Made by a program: the position numbers and the translations under genes
In this document: one piece after another, positions 40,239 through 48,349 of the stretch
Numbering within the stretch: position 1 is the first letter of the stretch
How the letters are laid out: each line of letters opens with the position of its first letter
Source of the DNA: Mycobacterium sp. E2733
GTDB lineage: Bacteria > Actinomycetota > Actinomycetes > Mycobacteriales > Mycobacteriaceae
Assembly (NCBI RefSeq): GCF_001667585.1
Contig: NZ_LZJZ01000033.1
Span: forward strand, 1-48,630
Length of the DNA: 48,630 nt
Direction: 5' to 3'
Notes under the pieces: model-generated
Told to the model about the DNA's origin: nothing
Seen by the model: only the letters and a program-made list of their open reading frames with translations
The model's database searches: none

Positions 40239-41704
40239 GAGCCCGACGCCGTCCGCGCCGAAGTCGCCGGTTCGGTGAACGAGGCCGGCACCGCATGGGG
40301 CGCCCCCGCACCGGCCAGCGCCAGAATTTCGTCGAAGCCCTCCAGCAGGCATTGAGCGAAAAGTGGCTCGTTGCGCACCGACGCCCTGTCGTAGCGCACC
40401 GTGATGGTGCACCACCCGCCGCGCGAGATCAGCACCACCATCATCGCCACCCCGGGTAATGGGCCGATCCCGTACTGGCGCAACACCTTTGCACCCGCGA
40501 TGTAGGTGTCCCCTGGGTACACCGGGACATTGCTGGCCTGCACGTCGGAGCCGATCACCGAGCCGGTGATGCCCTCGAGCACCGCGGTCGGCAGGACGCT
40601 GAGCAGTGGCGCGACGGAACCGATGATGTTCATCGCGGGCTCGTCGCGACGCTGCGTCATCTGCGCGCGGATCTTCTTCATCCGTGAAACGGGGTCGACG
40701 GTACCCACGGGCGCGGCCAGGTTGACCCCGGTGAACCTGTTGCCGCCGGCCGTGTCTGCCTCGGCCCGCAGGTTCACCGGCACTGCCATCGGCAGCGTGC
40801 TGATCGGCACGCCGAGCGCCTCGTGATAGCGCCGCAGGGCTCCGCACAGGCCGGCGAGGTAGGCGTCGTTGATCGATCCCCCGCCGGCTTTGGCGGCCCG
40901 GTGCAAATCGGAGAGCGGGATGTCGATCGCTTCGGTGCGGGTGGCCAGGCTGCGACGCCGCAACAGCGGCGACGGCTCGGCCGCCCGATTGAGCACCCGC
41001 ATGCCCGAGAGGGCGTAACCCACGATCCCCGACACGGTCGACGCCGGTTCCAGGACCGCCCGTCCGGCAGCCGACACCGCACCGGACACCGCACTCACGA
41101 CACCGCCGACCACCGCGGTGGGCAGGTGGTTAATGCCTTGCCGCATAAGGTCGTTGGGCGTGAGGTCTTGCGGGATGGGCAGCGGGGGCGTTGGCTTGGA
41201 AGGCGGGTCTCGTTCCAGGTCATAGATTTCGGCGAACATCTGCACACCGCCGACGCCGTCGGTGACCGCGTGGCTGACGTGCAGCAGCGTGGCGGCTTTC
41301 CCGTCAGCCAGACCCTCCACCAGGGTGGCCGTCCAGAGCGGACGGGAGATGTCCATGGGTGACTGCAGGATCACCTCGGCGAGGTTGAAAACGTCGCGCA
41401 TGGTGCCCGGCTCGGCCACCCGCATCCGACGCACATGGAATTCGAGGTTGAAATCGGGGTCCACCACCCAGCGCGGCGACGCCGTCGGCAGGGTCGGCAC
41501 GACAACCTTCTGCCGCAGCCGCAACACCCGTCGGGAGGCGTTCTCGAATCGGGTCAGGAACCTGTCCCAGTCCGGCGTGGTGTCAAGAAGTTCCAGCGCC
41601 ATGATCCCCGACCGAGTCCGGGGGTTCGCCTCGCCACGATGCATCAGATAGTCGACCGGTCCCAACTGGTCGGACAACTTCACGACCTCGACGGACTCAG
41701 TCAT
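40235..41704 (-). CDS. WS/DGAT-family acyltransferase (triacylglycerol synthase, Rv2484c-like)
   Basis: 489 residues of the wax ester synthase/diacylglycerol acyltransferase family, which transfers an acyl group from acyl-CoA to diacylglycerol or fatty alcohol. The catalytic box is SHAVTDG (144-150): the second His (H145) and Asp-Gly are kept, but the first His of the usual HHxxxDG is Ser. Other family blocks are DISRPLWTATLVEGLADG, SINDAYLAGLCGALRRYHEA and VPVNLRAEADTAGGNRF. The ATG follows GGAGGAC. It is the first gene of a run with plsC and plsB2, all overlapping, so the cluster holds successive acylation steps towards storage or membrane lipid. Confidence 0.9.
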   Translation of the reverse strand: MTESVEVVKLSDQLGPVDYLMHRGEANPRTRSGIMALELLDTTPDWDRFLTRFENASRRVLRLRQKVVVPTLPTASPRWVVDPDFNLEFHVRRMRVAEPGTMRDVFNLAEVILQSPMDISRPLWTATLVEGLADGKAATLLHVSHAVTDGVGGVQMFAEIYDLERDPPSKPTPPLPIPQDLTPNDLMRQGINHLPTAVVGGVVSAVSGAVSAAGRAVLEPASTVSGIVGYALSGMRVLNRAAEPSPLLRRRSLATRTEAIDIPLSDLHRAAKAGGGSINDAYLAGLCGALRRYHEALGVPISTLPMAVPVNLRAEADTAGGNRFTGVNLAAPVGTVDPVSRMKKIRAQMTQRRDEPAMNIIGSVAPLLSVLPTAVLEGITGSVIGSDVQASNVPVYPGDTYIAGAKVLRQYGIGPLPGVAMMVVLISRGGWCTITVRYDRASVRNEPLFAQCLLEGFDEILALAGAGAPHAVPASFTEPATSARTASGS

Positions 41705-41854
41705 CGTCCTCCGCCCGACGCGCCAGCCCTGTCACCGTCGATCAAGCCTCCTGCCTCGGACCGCCAACCCCATCGCCAACACAACGCTAGTCGGGTTGCC
41801 GGGCTGGTGAAAGGAGCGGCCGGGCGGGGGCGCCGGTTACCGGGGGCTCGGGGC

Positions 41855-43102
41855 TCAACTGGCTGACGTTGCCGCCAGCTGGTCCAAGTCCAGCCGGGCG
41901 CTGACGCGCCGGCCATAGATGACACCCAAGAAATCGGCGACGGCGTCGGCGGCCAGCCGCGACCGAACCGTCGAGAGGATGTCGAACGCGTGGTGTGCGT
42001 TGGCGAGTTCCGCGTGGGCCACCGTAGCGGCGCCGGCCGCGCGCAACGCCGCGCAGAAGCCCCGGGCCTGCCCACTGGGAACCAACTCGTCCTTCTCGCC
42101 GTGCAGCACGAAGAAGGGCGGTGCGTCGCTGTGCACGTAGGAAACCGGCGACGCCGCCCTGAACCGCTCGGGCTTGTCGGCGTAGCGGGCCTTGACCACG
42201 AACTGCTCCAGGAACGGCAGCATCAGGTCGTGCATGTTCTCGAAATCGGTGAAGTCGTACACGCCGTAATAGGGCGCGACGGCCTGGACCGTCGTGTCGG
42301 CGCCTTCGAATCCGGGCTGGAACGCCGGGTCATTCGGGGTGAGCGCGGCCAGGGAGGCCAGGTGTCCGCCGGCCGAGCCGCCGGTGATCGCGATGAAGTC
42401 GGGATCGCCCCCGTAGTCGGCGATGTTTTGGCGAACCCACGCGATCGCCCTCTTCACGTCGATGAGGTGCGCGGGAAACGTGGAACGCGGGCTCTTGCAG
42501 TAATTGATCGAGACGCAGATCCAGCCGAGTTCGGCCATGCGGCTCATCAGCGTGTAGGCCTGCACGCGTTTGTCGCCGACGGTCCACGCGCCGCCGGGGA
42601 CCTGGATCAGCACCGGCGCGCGCTGCCCCGGCGCCAGATCATGGCGCCGCCAGATGTCGAGCAGGTTGTCGCGCCCCCCCGGGCCGTAGGGGATGTTCGA
42701 CGTCTGCGCCGCGTACCGGCGATGCGGACCGGGCCTGTTCAACATGCCGCTGCGCGGGGCGCAGACGGGCTTGACGCCGGCCGGGTGGCACACCTGCTCG
42801 CGGAAGTCCGGGCCGAAGGACTCCTCGAGCGCGGCCGTGAGGGCCCGATCCGCCCGCTGCGCCGCCCACGACGTGCCGACGCGGCCGATGGACGGGTGCG
42901 CGATTCGCGACAACGCGTGCCCGGTCAACACGTGCGGCGGGAACTCCGTGGAAAGCCAGCCCACGAGGCAGCCCAGCGCGAGCGGCGAGCCCCGCAGCAG
43001 CAGCGTGCCGGCCCGGTAGGCATCCATCGCGTCGGCCGCCAGGCGTGCTGCCTGGGTACCAGCCCACGAGCACCGTGAAGTCAGGTGCATGGTCACGCTC
43101 AT
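41855..43102 (-). CDS. lipQ: Carboxylesterase / alpha-beta hydrolase (LipQ-like)
   Basis: A 415-residue alpha/beta-hydrolase of the hormone-sensitive-lipase-like group. The oxyanion segment is VPGGAWTVGDKR. The nucleophile elbow ITGGSAGGHLASL holds S243. The acid lies in HGEKDELVPSG and the base His in LANAHHAFD. An N-terminal hydrophobic stretch (RAGTLLLRGSPLALGCLVGW) may anchor it to membranes. ATG 43102 is preferred; the frame runs ten codons further up. Substrates are unknown esters. It lies upstream of the WS/DGAT-plsC-plsB2 run with a 150-base gap, so it may have its own promoter. Confidence 0.88.
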   Translation of the reverse strand: MSVTMHLTSRCSWAGTQAARLAADAMDAYRAGTLLLRGSPLALGCLVGWLSTEFPPHVLTGHALSRIAHPSIGRVGTSWAAQRADRALTAALEESFGPDFREQVCHPAGVKPVCAPRSGMLNRPGPHRRYAAQTSNIPYGPGGRDNLLDIWRRHDLAPGQRAPVLIQVPGGAWTVGDKRVQAYTLMSRMAELGWICVSINYCKSPRSTFPAHLIDVKRAIAWVRQNIADYGGDPDFIAITGGSAGGHLASLAALTPNDPAFQPGFEGADTTVQAVAPYYGVYDFTDFENMHDLMLPFLEQFVVKARYADKPERFRAASPVSYVHSDAPPFFVLHGEKDELVPSGQARGFCAALRAAGAATVAHAELANAHHAFDILSTVRSRLAADAVADFLGVIYGRRVSARLDLDQLAATSAS

Positions 43103-43289
43103 AGCAACGCCACCCCTCGACGATCTGCACACGCCTCGTTGCGGTAAACGGCCGATTACGGGCCGGTGTTGTACGTGTGTCGAGGGTCACAACCATAGCC
43201 GATAACCGCGGCGCGGGAACGCTTTTCGCGCGCGTCGCCGCGGCGAGTCGTCCCGCGACACGCCGTTGGAATAGACTGACCTGCACATT

Positions 43290-43363
43290 GCCTCCGTAGC
43301 TCAGGTGGATAGAGCAAGGGCCTTCTAATCCCTAGGTCGCACGTTCGAGTCGTGCCGGGGGCA
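43290..43363 (+). tRNA. tRNA-Arg (TCT)
   Basis: The acceptor GCCTCCG (43290-43296) pairs with CGGGGGC (43356-43362) with one G-U, discriminator A. The anticodon stem AGGGC/ATCCCT region holds loop CTTCTAA (TCT). The T arm GCACG-TTCGAGT-CGTGC is intact. CCA is not encoded. It corresponds to argV beside lipQ in M. tuberculosis. The gene order stops matching after it. Confidence 0.93.
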
Positions 43364-43417
43364 CCGGTAACTGGGCCGGATTTCGCGCCCGTCCTCGTTG
43401 GCCGGTTATCCGTTCGC

Positions 43418-43801
43418 CTAACGGCGCAGGGTCGCGTAAATGTTGAGGTTGCGCTGTTGAGATGCCGCCCAGTTGTGGAGGTGAAGTAGAGACTGCCGTT
43501 CCGTCACGAACCGCGCTTCGTGACCGAGCCCGCGGGTGGCGTCCTGAGCTTCTAGCAACGGGCGCTCAACAACTTTGCCGGTCTCCAGCCGCACGACGTG
43601 GGCGGCGATTGCTCCCATCTGGGTGACCGGCTGCAAGCTCGGCTCTGCCGCCGACTGCGGCGGGCTCATGGGCTGCGGTACCGGTTTCGGGGTGCGGACC
43701 GGCACAACCTGCGCTTCCGGTTTTGCCACCTTTCCCGGGGTGGATATTATCGGCGGCCAGTCAGGTAAGGGTCCGGTCAGCGCTTGAGCCGGATCCGCCA
43801 C
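43418..43801 (-). CDS. Unknown proline-rich small protein following the FHA-ABC exporter
   Basis: About 127 residues from a GTG at 43801 that overlaps the end of the ABC exporter by 25 bases. The N-terminal half is Pro/Val-rich (VVPVRTPKPVPQPMSPPQSA); the C-terminal half looks folded and helical (AHVVRLETGKVVERPLLEAQ, QSLLHLHNWAASQQRNLNIY). No signal peptide, membrane span or known family is seen. Overlap and strand suggest cotranslation with the exporter. It ends 54 bases from the tRNA-Arg. It could be a truncated relic of a longer protein, since Pro-rich linkers usually join two domains. Confidence 0.45.
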   Translation of the reverse strand: MADPAQALTGPLPDWPPIISTPGKVAKPEAQVVPVRTPKPVPQPMSPPQSAAEPSLQPVTQMGAIAAHVVRLETGKVVERPLLEAQDATRGLGHEARFVTERQSLLHLHNWAASQQRNLNIYATLRR

Positions 43802-46353
43802 CGCACAAAGCCGGCGTAGACCATCGACAACAGCGCGAGCATGGCCATGTCGAACAGCCACGCGCCGGGCGTGTGCTTAAAGTGGCTGTCCTGCGGAAAG
43901 ATCTTATGGGTGTCTATTTTCAAGATGTCGACCGTCGACGCTGACGCGGCGTATCCCCAACGGGAGGGCATCGCCCAGGACGCCTGGTCGAGCCCAGCCC
44001 GGCCGGTCACCGGGACCATCGCACCGCCGAGCACCAGCTGCACCATGAGAGACACCACCAGTAGCGGCATGATCTGCTCACTGGAACGGGCCAGTGAGGA
44101 CAAAAGCAGGCCGACCATCGTCGCGGCCGCACAAGCCGCGGCGACGGTGACGTACAGCTCCAAGGTGGCATTCCCGAGCAGCACGGCCGGCTCAGTCGGC
44201 GCGCCCTTACCCACGATCGCGACGGTGGTCGCGATCGCCGCTTCGGCGACGGCGAACGCACAGAACACGGCGATCTTGGCCAGCAGGTAGGCGCTCGTCG
44301 AAAGGCCGACCGCCTGTTCCCTTTGGAAGATGGACCGCTCGCCGATCAGGTCGCGGATCGTCAGCGCGGTGCCCATGAAGACAGCGGCCATGGTGAGCAG
44401 ATTCAATACCCCCTGGGCTTCTTCGGCTGAGCCGAAACCCTTGGTGCCGGGAACGATCAGCGCCAGCGAACCCAGGATGAACGGCAACAACGCCAGGAAC
44501 GCGAAGTAGGCGCGGTCGGCGACGACCAGCCGAACCTGGCGGCGCGCGATCGTGGAGACCTGCCGCCACGTGCTGGTGCGGACCGAGGGACCCAGCTCCG
44601 CCGCTTTTTGGGCAGCCGACACAGCCAGCGGCGGCGGTCGGTTCTGGGCCAGGAAGCGTTGATTGGCGGCATCGGGGTCGTCACCCACCTTGGCGAAGAT
44701 GTCGGCCCAGTTGGTGGTTCCCATCGCCTGGCCGATCTGGTCGGGCGGCCCGTCGAATGCCGTCTTACCGCCGGGCGCCAGCAGCAACACGTGGTCGCAG
44801 ACGTCCAGGTAGGTCAGCGAGTGTGTGACCACCAGCACGACGCGACCGGCGTCCGCCAGGTGCCGCAGCATCAGCATGACCTGGCGGTCCAGCGCCGGAT
44901 CTAGACCAGAGGTCGGCTCGTCGAGGATCAGCAGCGAGGGCCCGGTGAGCAATTCCAGCGCCACCGAGGCGCGTTTGCGTTGGCCGCCGGAGAGCTTGTC
45001 CACCCGGGAGTCGGCGTGTTTGGTCAGCTCGAGTTCCTCGAGTACCTGCGCGATGACCCGGGCTTGGTCCGCTTTGCTCGTGTCGGGCGGTAGCCGCAGC
45101 TCGGCCGCGTAACCCAGCGCCTGGTTGACCGTAAGCTGGCGGTGCACAACATCGTCTTGCGGAACCATCCCGATCCGGCTGCGCAGGATCGCGTACTCGC
45201 TATGCACGTTGTGGCCCTCGAAGGTGACGGTGCCGGCGCTGGGTTGAGTCAAGCCGGCGATCAGCCGAGCCAGCGTGCTCTTGCCCGTCCCGGATCCACC
45301 GATGATCGCGGTGAAGGTGCCGGGCCGGGCGGTCAGCGAGATGTTGTGGAGCAGTTTTCGGTCGTGTTCGACGGTGAAGTCGACCCCTTGCACCTCCAGG
45401 CCGCCGGTGCGGGTCGCGGCCTCGGTGCGGCGGACCAGGGTGTCCTGGGTGTACACCAGGTCGACGTTTCCGATGGTGACCACGTCGCCTTCGGTCAAGA
45501 CCGCCGATTCGACACGGGCACCGTTGACGAACGTCCCGTTGACGCTGCTGAGATCGCGGATCTCGGTGCCCTTCGGCGTCAGGACCATGAACGCATGATG
45601 GCGCGAGGCCAAGACGTCTTGAATGACGACATTGTTGTCGCTGGCGCGGCCGATCGTGACGGAGCCAGTTGGCGCTTCCGGCTCGGCTCGGACCCGCAAG
45701 AGATTCGCCACTTTCGCCGCGGCTTGCGACACCTGCGTCGGCGGCGGCGGCGGCGGAGCGCTGACCGGCTGCGGACCGCTGGGCGGAGCGCTGACAGGCT
45801 GCGGACCGCTTGGACCGCTCGGATAGCCCGGTTGTCGCTGCGGGCCGCTGGGCGGATACGGCGGCCGCGGTGGCGCGGGCGGGATGTAGCGGGGAGGGGC
45901 GGGTTGCGGTCCCGAGCCGGGAGGCGAGTCGACCCTCGCATATGCGGGCTGCGGATGCGACGGCGGCGACACGCCCCGCAGCGCACCTAGGGGCGCCAGC
46001 ATCGTTTTGGGTGGTCGGCCGGCCGTTTTGTGGTGTGCAACCTCAAAGGTCACGCGTGGCCCGTCAGGCATCCCTAAGTTGATGCTCTGGCCATCGTGGA
46101 TATCGACGTTCGGCACCCGCTGACCATTGACGAACACCCCGTTCAACGAACTGTTGTCGATCGCCCACCACTTGCCCTGATCGAAGCGCACCAACAGATG
46201 CGCGCGAGACACCATCGGGTGCGTGACGCGCATGTCGGCCCGGACGTCGCGTCCGATCACCACATCATGGCCCGCAGCGAAGCTATGTTCTGAGCCGTCG
46301 CAGCGAATCGTCAGCACGGGCGGGCCAGGTGGATGCGGCATCGGCTCAGACAC
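43777..46353 (-). CDS. FHA-FHA-ABC exporter (Rv1747-like)
   Basis: About 858 residues. Two phosphothreonine-binding FHA domains: residues about 15-110 (VIGRDVRADMRVTHPMVSRA, SSLNGVFVNG) and about 225-310 (IGRASDNNVVIQDVLASRHH, SVNGTFVNG), joined by a Pro/Gly/Ser-rich repetitive linker (PSGPQPVSAPP twice). Then an ABC ATPase (GGSGTGKST near 350, KLSGGQRKR, LLILDEPTSGLD) and an ABC-2 type permease with six spans. In M. tuberculosis, Rv1747 exports phosphatidylinositol mannosides and is switched by the neighbouring kinase PknF. GTG 46353 with GGGGGCAGG upstream is preferred over GTG 46383. The only kinase here lies 2 kb away and is of another subtype. Confidence 0.9.
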   Translation of the reverse strand: MSEPMPHPPGPPVLTIRCDGSEHSFAAGHDVVIGRDVRADMRVTHPMVSRAHLLVRFDQGKWWAIDNSSLNGVFVNGQRVPNVDIHDGQSINLGMPDGPRVTFEVAHHKTAGRPPKTMLAPLGALRGVSPPSHPQPAYARVDSPPGSGPQPAPPRYIPPAPPRPPYPPSGPQRQPGYPSGPSGPQPVSAPPSGPQPVSAPPPPPPTQVSQAAAKVANLLRVRAEPEAPTGSVTIGRASDNNVVIQDVLASRHHAFMVLTPKGTEIRDLSSVNGTFVNGARVESAVLTEGDVVTIGNVDLVYTQDTLVRRTEAATRTGGLEVQGVDFTVEHDRKLLHNISLTARPGTFTAIIGGSGTGKSTLARLIAGLTQPSAGTVTFEGHNVHSEYAILRSRIGMVPQDDVVHRQLTVNQALGYAAELRLPPDTSKADQARVIAQVLEELELTKHADSRVDKLSGGQRKRASVALELLTGPSLLILDEPTSGLDPALDRQVMLMLRHLADAGRVVLVVTHSLTYLDVCDHVLLLAPGGKTAFDGPPDQIGQAMGTTNWADIFAKVGDDPDAANQRFLAQNRPPPLAVSAAQKAAELGPSVRTSTWRQVSTIARRQVRLVVADRAYFAFLALLPFILGSLALIVPGTKGFGSAEEAQGVLNLLTMAAVFMGTALTIRDLIGERSIFQREQAVGLSTSAYLLAKIAVFCAFAVAEAAIATTVAIVGKGAPTEPAVLLGNATLELYVTVAAACAAATMVGLLLSSLARSSEQIMPLLVVSLMVQLVLGGAMVPVTGRAGLDQASWAMPSRWGYAASASTVDILKIDTHKIFPQDSHFKHTPGAWLFDMAMLALLSMVYAGFVRWRIRLKR

Positions 46354-46537
46354 AGCGCCTGCCCCCAATCTTTGCGCGGTCACGTCCGGTCCTTAGATCT
46401 TCACGATTTTGTTTGTGCGCAGCCATGTTGCGCCTACGTGCTGGTCCAGCAAAAGGGTCTTTTGACTCCTCATGCGTGCCGCCTTTGTCATCCGGCGGCC
46501 CAGGTCGCCGCGGGCATAGACGAATCATCGGCTGCTG

Positions 46538-46876
46538 ATGCCCAACTATTTGCTTTCGGCATTGCAGGCCATCAACATTCAGCCCGGAGAAACCGCGCAG
46601 CTGGCTCACCATGACGACGGGACCTACCCGACTCCGCGTCCACGGGCACCATTGGCGGTGGCGGCGATCTGGGCGGTCGACGACTTCGCCGCCGACAATG
46701 GCGCCACAGTGCTTATACCGGCACACCTTGTCGGTATCGCGCGAATCGCTCGAACGGTCTCCGGTGACATTCTCCGCATGCTCGGCTACAGCATCCACCC
46801 GACGTTCATCGGCACGGTTGACGGCCTCCATCCGCTACGGCTGTTAGAAACTATGGGCCGGACTTATACGTCCTGA
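46538..46876 (+). pseudogene. Decayed phytanoyl-CoA dioxygenase (PhyH) family gene, internally deleted
   Basis: A 112-residue frame joins the middle and the end of a PhyH-type Fe(II)/2-oxoglutarate dioxygenase. AINIQPGETAQLAHHDDGTY holds the proximal His-x-Asp iron ligands, then PTPRPRAPLAVAAIWAVDDF and ADNGATVLIP. After about residue 63 it jumps to SGDILRMLGYSIHPTFIGTV and DGLHPLRLLE, the family's C-terminal block. About 100 residues with the distal iron His and the oxoglutarate Arg are missing, and an in-frame stop (46517) cuts the N-terminus. A full relative is about 290 residues. It therefore cannot be catalytic. It is divergent from the ABC exporter. Confidence 0.7.
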
Positions 46877-47015
46877 CCTGCACGTCGTCCGAGGATCCGA
46901 CACAAGCGTGTCCGAGGCCAGATGGAACTGTGCTGATTGAAAAAGTTGCGGGTGAGGTCCCAGACTGACAATCCGGGCGTCAGCGCGGGCACTTGAGTGC
47001 AAATTTGCCACATCA

Positions 47016-47034
47016 CCTAACGCATTTGGTTAGG
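47016..47034. repeat. Inverted repeat upstream of the haemophore-like gene
   Basis: CCTAAC (47016-47021) and GTTAGG (47029-47034) are perfect 6-base arms with a 7-base spacer, about 120 bases before the haemophore start. The half-sites resemble those of the iron regulator IdeR but point the opposite way to the IdeR consensus. Confidence 0.35.
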
Positions 47035-47155
47035 GTTTAGCCGAGGGTTACGCGATCGACCGTAAATACATGCGTCAGGGCAATGGAAGCGACTCTTTCG
47101 CACCCTCAGGGTCGAGCGAAGCGACCGAAGCGAATATCTAAGGGGACCAAGACAA

Positions 47156-47563
47156 ATGAAATTGACGCATTTCACCCGTTCAACCGTCCGCCGCCACGGT
47201 TTGTTAGGAGCAGTTGCCGGCAGCGCACTTGGCGTCGCCGCAGCCACCATCGCAGCCCCGACGGCTAACGCGCAACCCGCGCCGTGTACCGCGTCGGAAG
47301 TCGCCACTACCATCAGCGCGGTCACCGGTCCGGCCGGCCAATACCTCGACGCGCATCCTGACGTCAACGACGCGCTGACACGCGCAGGCTCTCAGCCCCC
47401 CGCGGATGCCAGGGCGTCAATGAGGGCCTTCTTTGACACCCACCCCGCGGAACTCGCCGACCTACGCGGTATCGCGCAGCCGCTGACAAACCTACGGGGC
47501 CGATGCGACTCATTCCTCTCGGGCGGACAGATCACGGCGCTGCTTGAGGAATTCGCCCCGTAG
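47156..47563 (+). CDS. Secreted haemophore-like haem-binding protein (Rv0203 family)
   Basis: 135 residues. A Sec signal peptide with hydrophobic core (GAVAGSALGVAAATIAAPTA) ends at a clear cleavage site ANA before QPAPC. The mature part, about 95 residues, has two cysteines (APCTASE, GRCDSF) likely in a disulfide and the all-helical pattern of mycobacterial haemophores (YLDAHPDVNDALTRA, FFDTHPAELADLRGI). The family shuttles haem to MmpL transporters for iron supply. Start ATG with AAGGGG nine bases before. It is an isolated gene in a decayed region. Haem ligands cannot be named confidently from the sequence. Confidence 0.82.
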   Translation: MKLTHFTRSTVRRHGLLGAVAGSALGVAAATIAAPTANAQPAPCTASEVATTISAVTGPAGQYLDAHPDVNDALTRAGSQPPADARASMRAFFDTHPAELADLRGIAQPLTNLRGRCDSFLSGGQITALLEEFAP

Positions 47564-48349
47564 ACCATCCCAGTGGTGTCTGCTGGGTCGGTGATGTGAG
47601 GTCACCGAGTGCAGTCGTACCGGAGCCATGGCCAGCTTCCTCTGCAAGATCGCCGTGCTGAGCCATGGAGATGCCGGCGGTGGTGAGCCGATGCGAAGGC
47701 GACGCCGATGACGGCCAAGCGATCGACTTTGGTTGCGCCACACTGGCGGTCGTCGGCATCCGCTAGGACGCGACGCTGCCGCTTCGGTCCGCCCCTGGGG
47801 ATGATCAGCCGGTAAGGGCGTGGCTCGAGCCGGTTGCCGACGATCTCGTCGCCACCGGCCGGGCACGGCGGCTGGCCTCGTCGCTGTCGTTTGAGGTCAC
47901 GGCGGGCGGTGTGACGGGCTGGGCCGACTTGCGTGTGTCGGCTTGCCGGCCCGCGAGCGCCGACTCGATGCACGAGCTGGGCACCGGATCGTGGCGATGG
48001 CCGAGGCGTCCACCGACCCCCCGGTGTCGCGGTGAGCGAACCGCCGGAGCGACCCGTGGTGGCCCGAGGACTGTCGGCGGTGGCCCGAGGACTGTCGGCC
48101 CGACCGGCGTTAATTCACTTCGAGGGCTATTTCAGCGGCGGGCGGGTGGGGCGGCGGCGCTGTGCCGTCCAGGTTCGGTTCGTGGCGCGCGCCCGCGCGG
48201 GTTTTGGGACCGATGCTCCTGGCAGGCGGGGACAAGTGGCCCTACGCGGTGCCTTAGCGTCGCAACAGAATGAGAAGTCCAGCTGGCGTTGATCGTTGCG
48301 GTGATCAGCGCACCGGGTGCGGCGAATTTCGTCGATGAGGGGCGAGCGG
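47564..48349. other. Gene-poor stretch before the kinase gene
   Basis: About 790 bases with several overlapping frames on both strands, none with a start, codon bias or a family I recognise. An Arg-rich minus-strand frame around 47602-47900 (VGNRLEPRPYRL) is vaguely like the end of a transposase, but not enough to call. It holds a 21-base tandem duplication at 48058-48099. Probably decayed DNA. Confidence 0.5.
48058..48099. repeat. Tandem duplication, two exact 21-base units
   Basis: Two back-to-back copies, 48058-48078 and 48079-48099, sharing the core GGCCCGAGGACTGTCGG. In frame it would duplicate VARGLSA. A candidate variable-number repeat locus. Confidence 0.75.

Noticed and set aside
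47016..47034. IdeR iron box
   Set aside because: The half-sites are oriented opposite to the IdeR palindrome and the spacing is wrong, so it is kept only as an unnamed dyad.
47602..47973. Transposase remnant on the minus strand
   Set aside because: A few residues (VGNRLEPRPYRL) recall transposase ends, but no DDE residues, terminal repeats or target duplication are seen.
48058..48099. CRISPR array
   Set aside because: Only two adjacent copies with no spacer and no cas genes; it is a simple tandem duplication.
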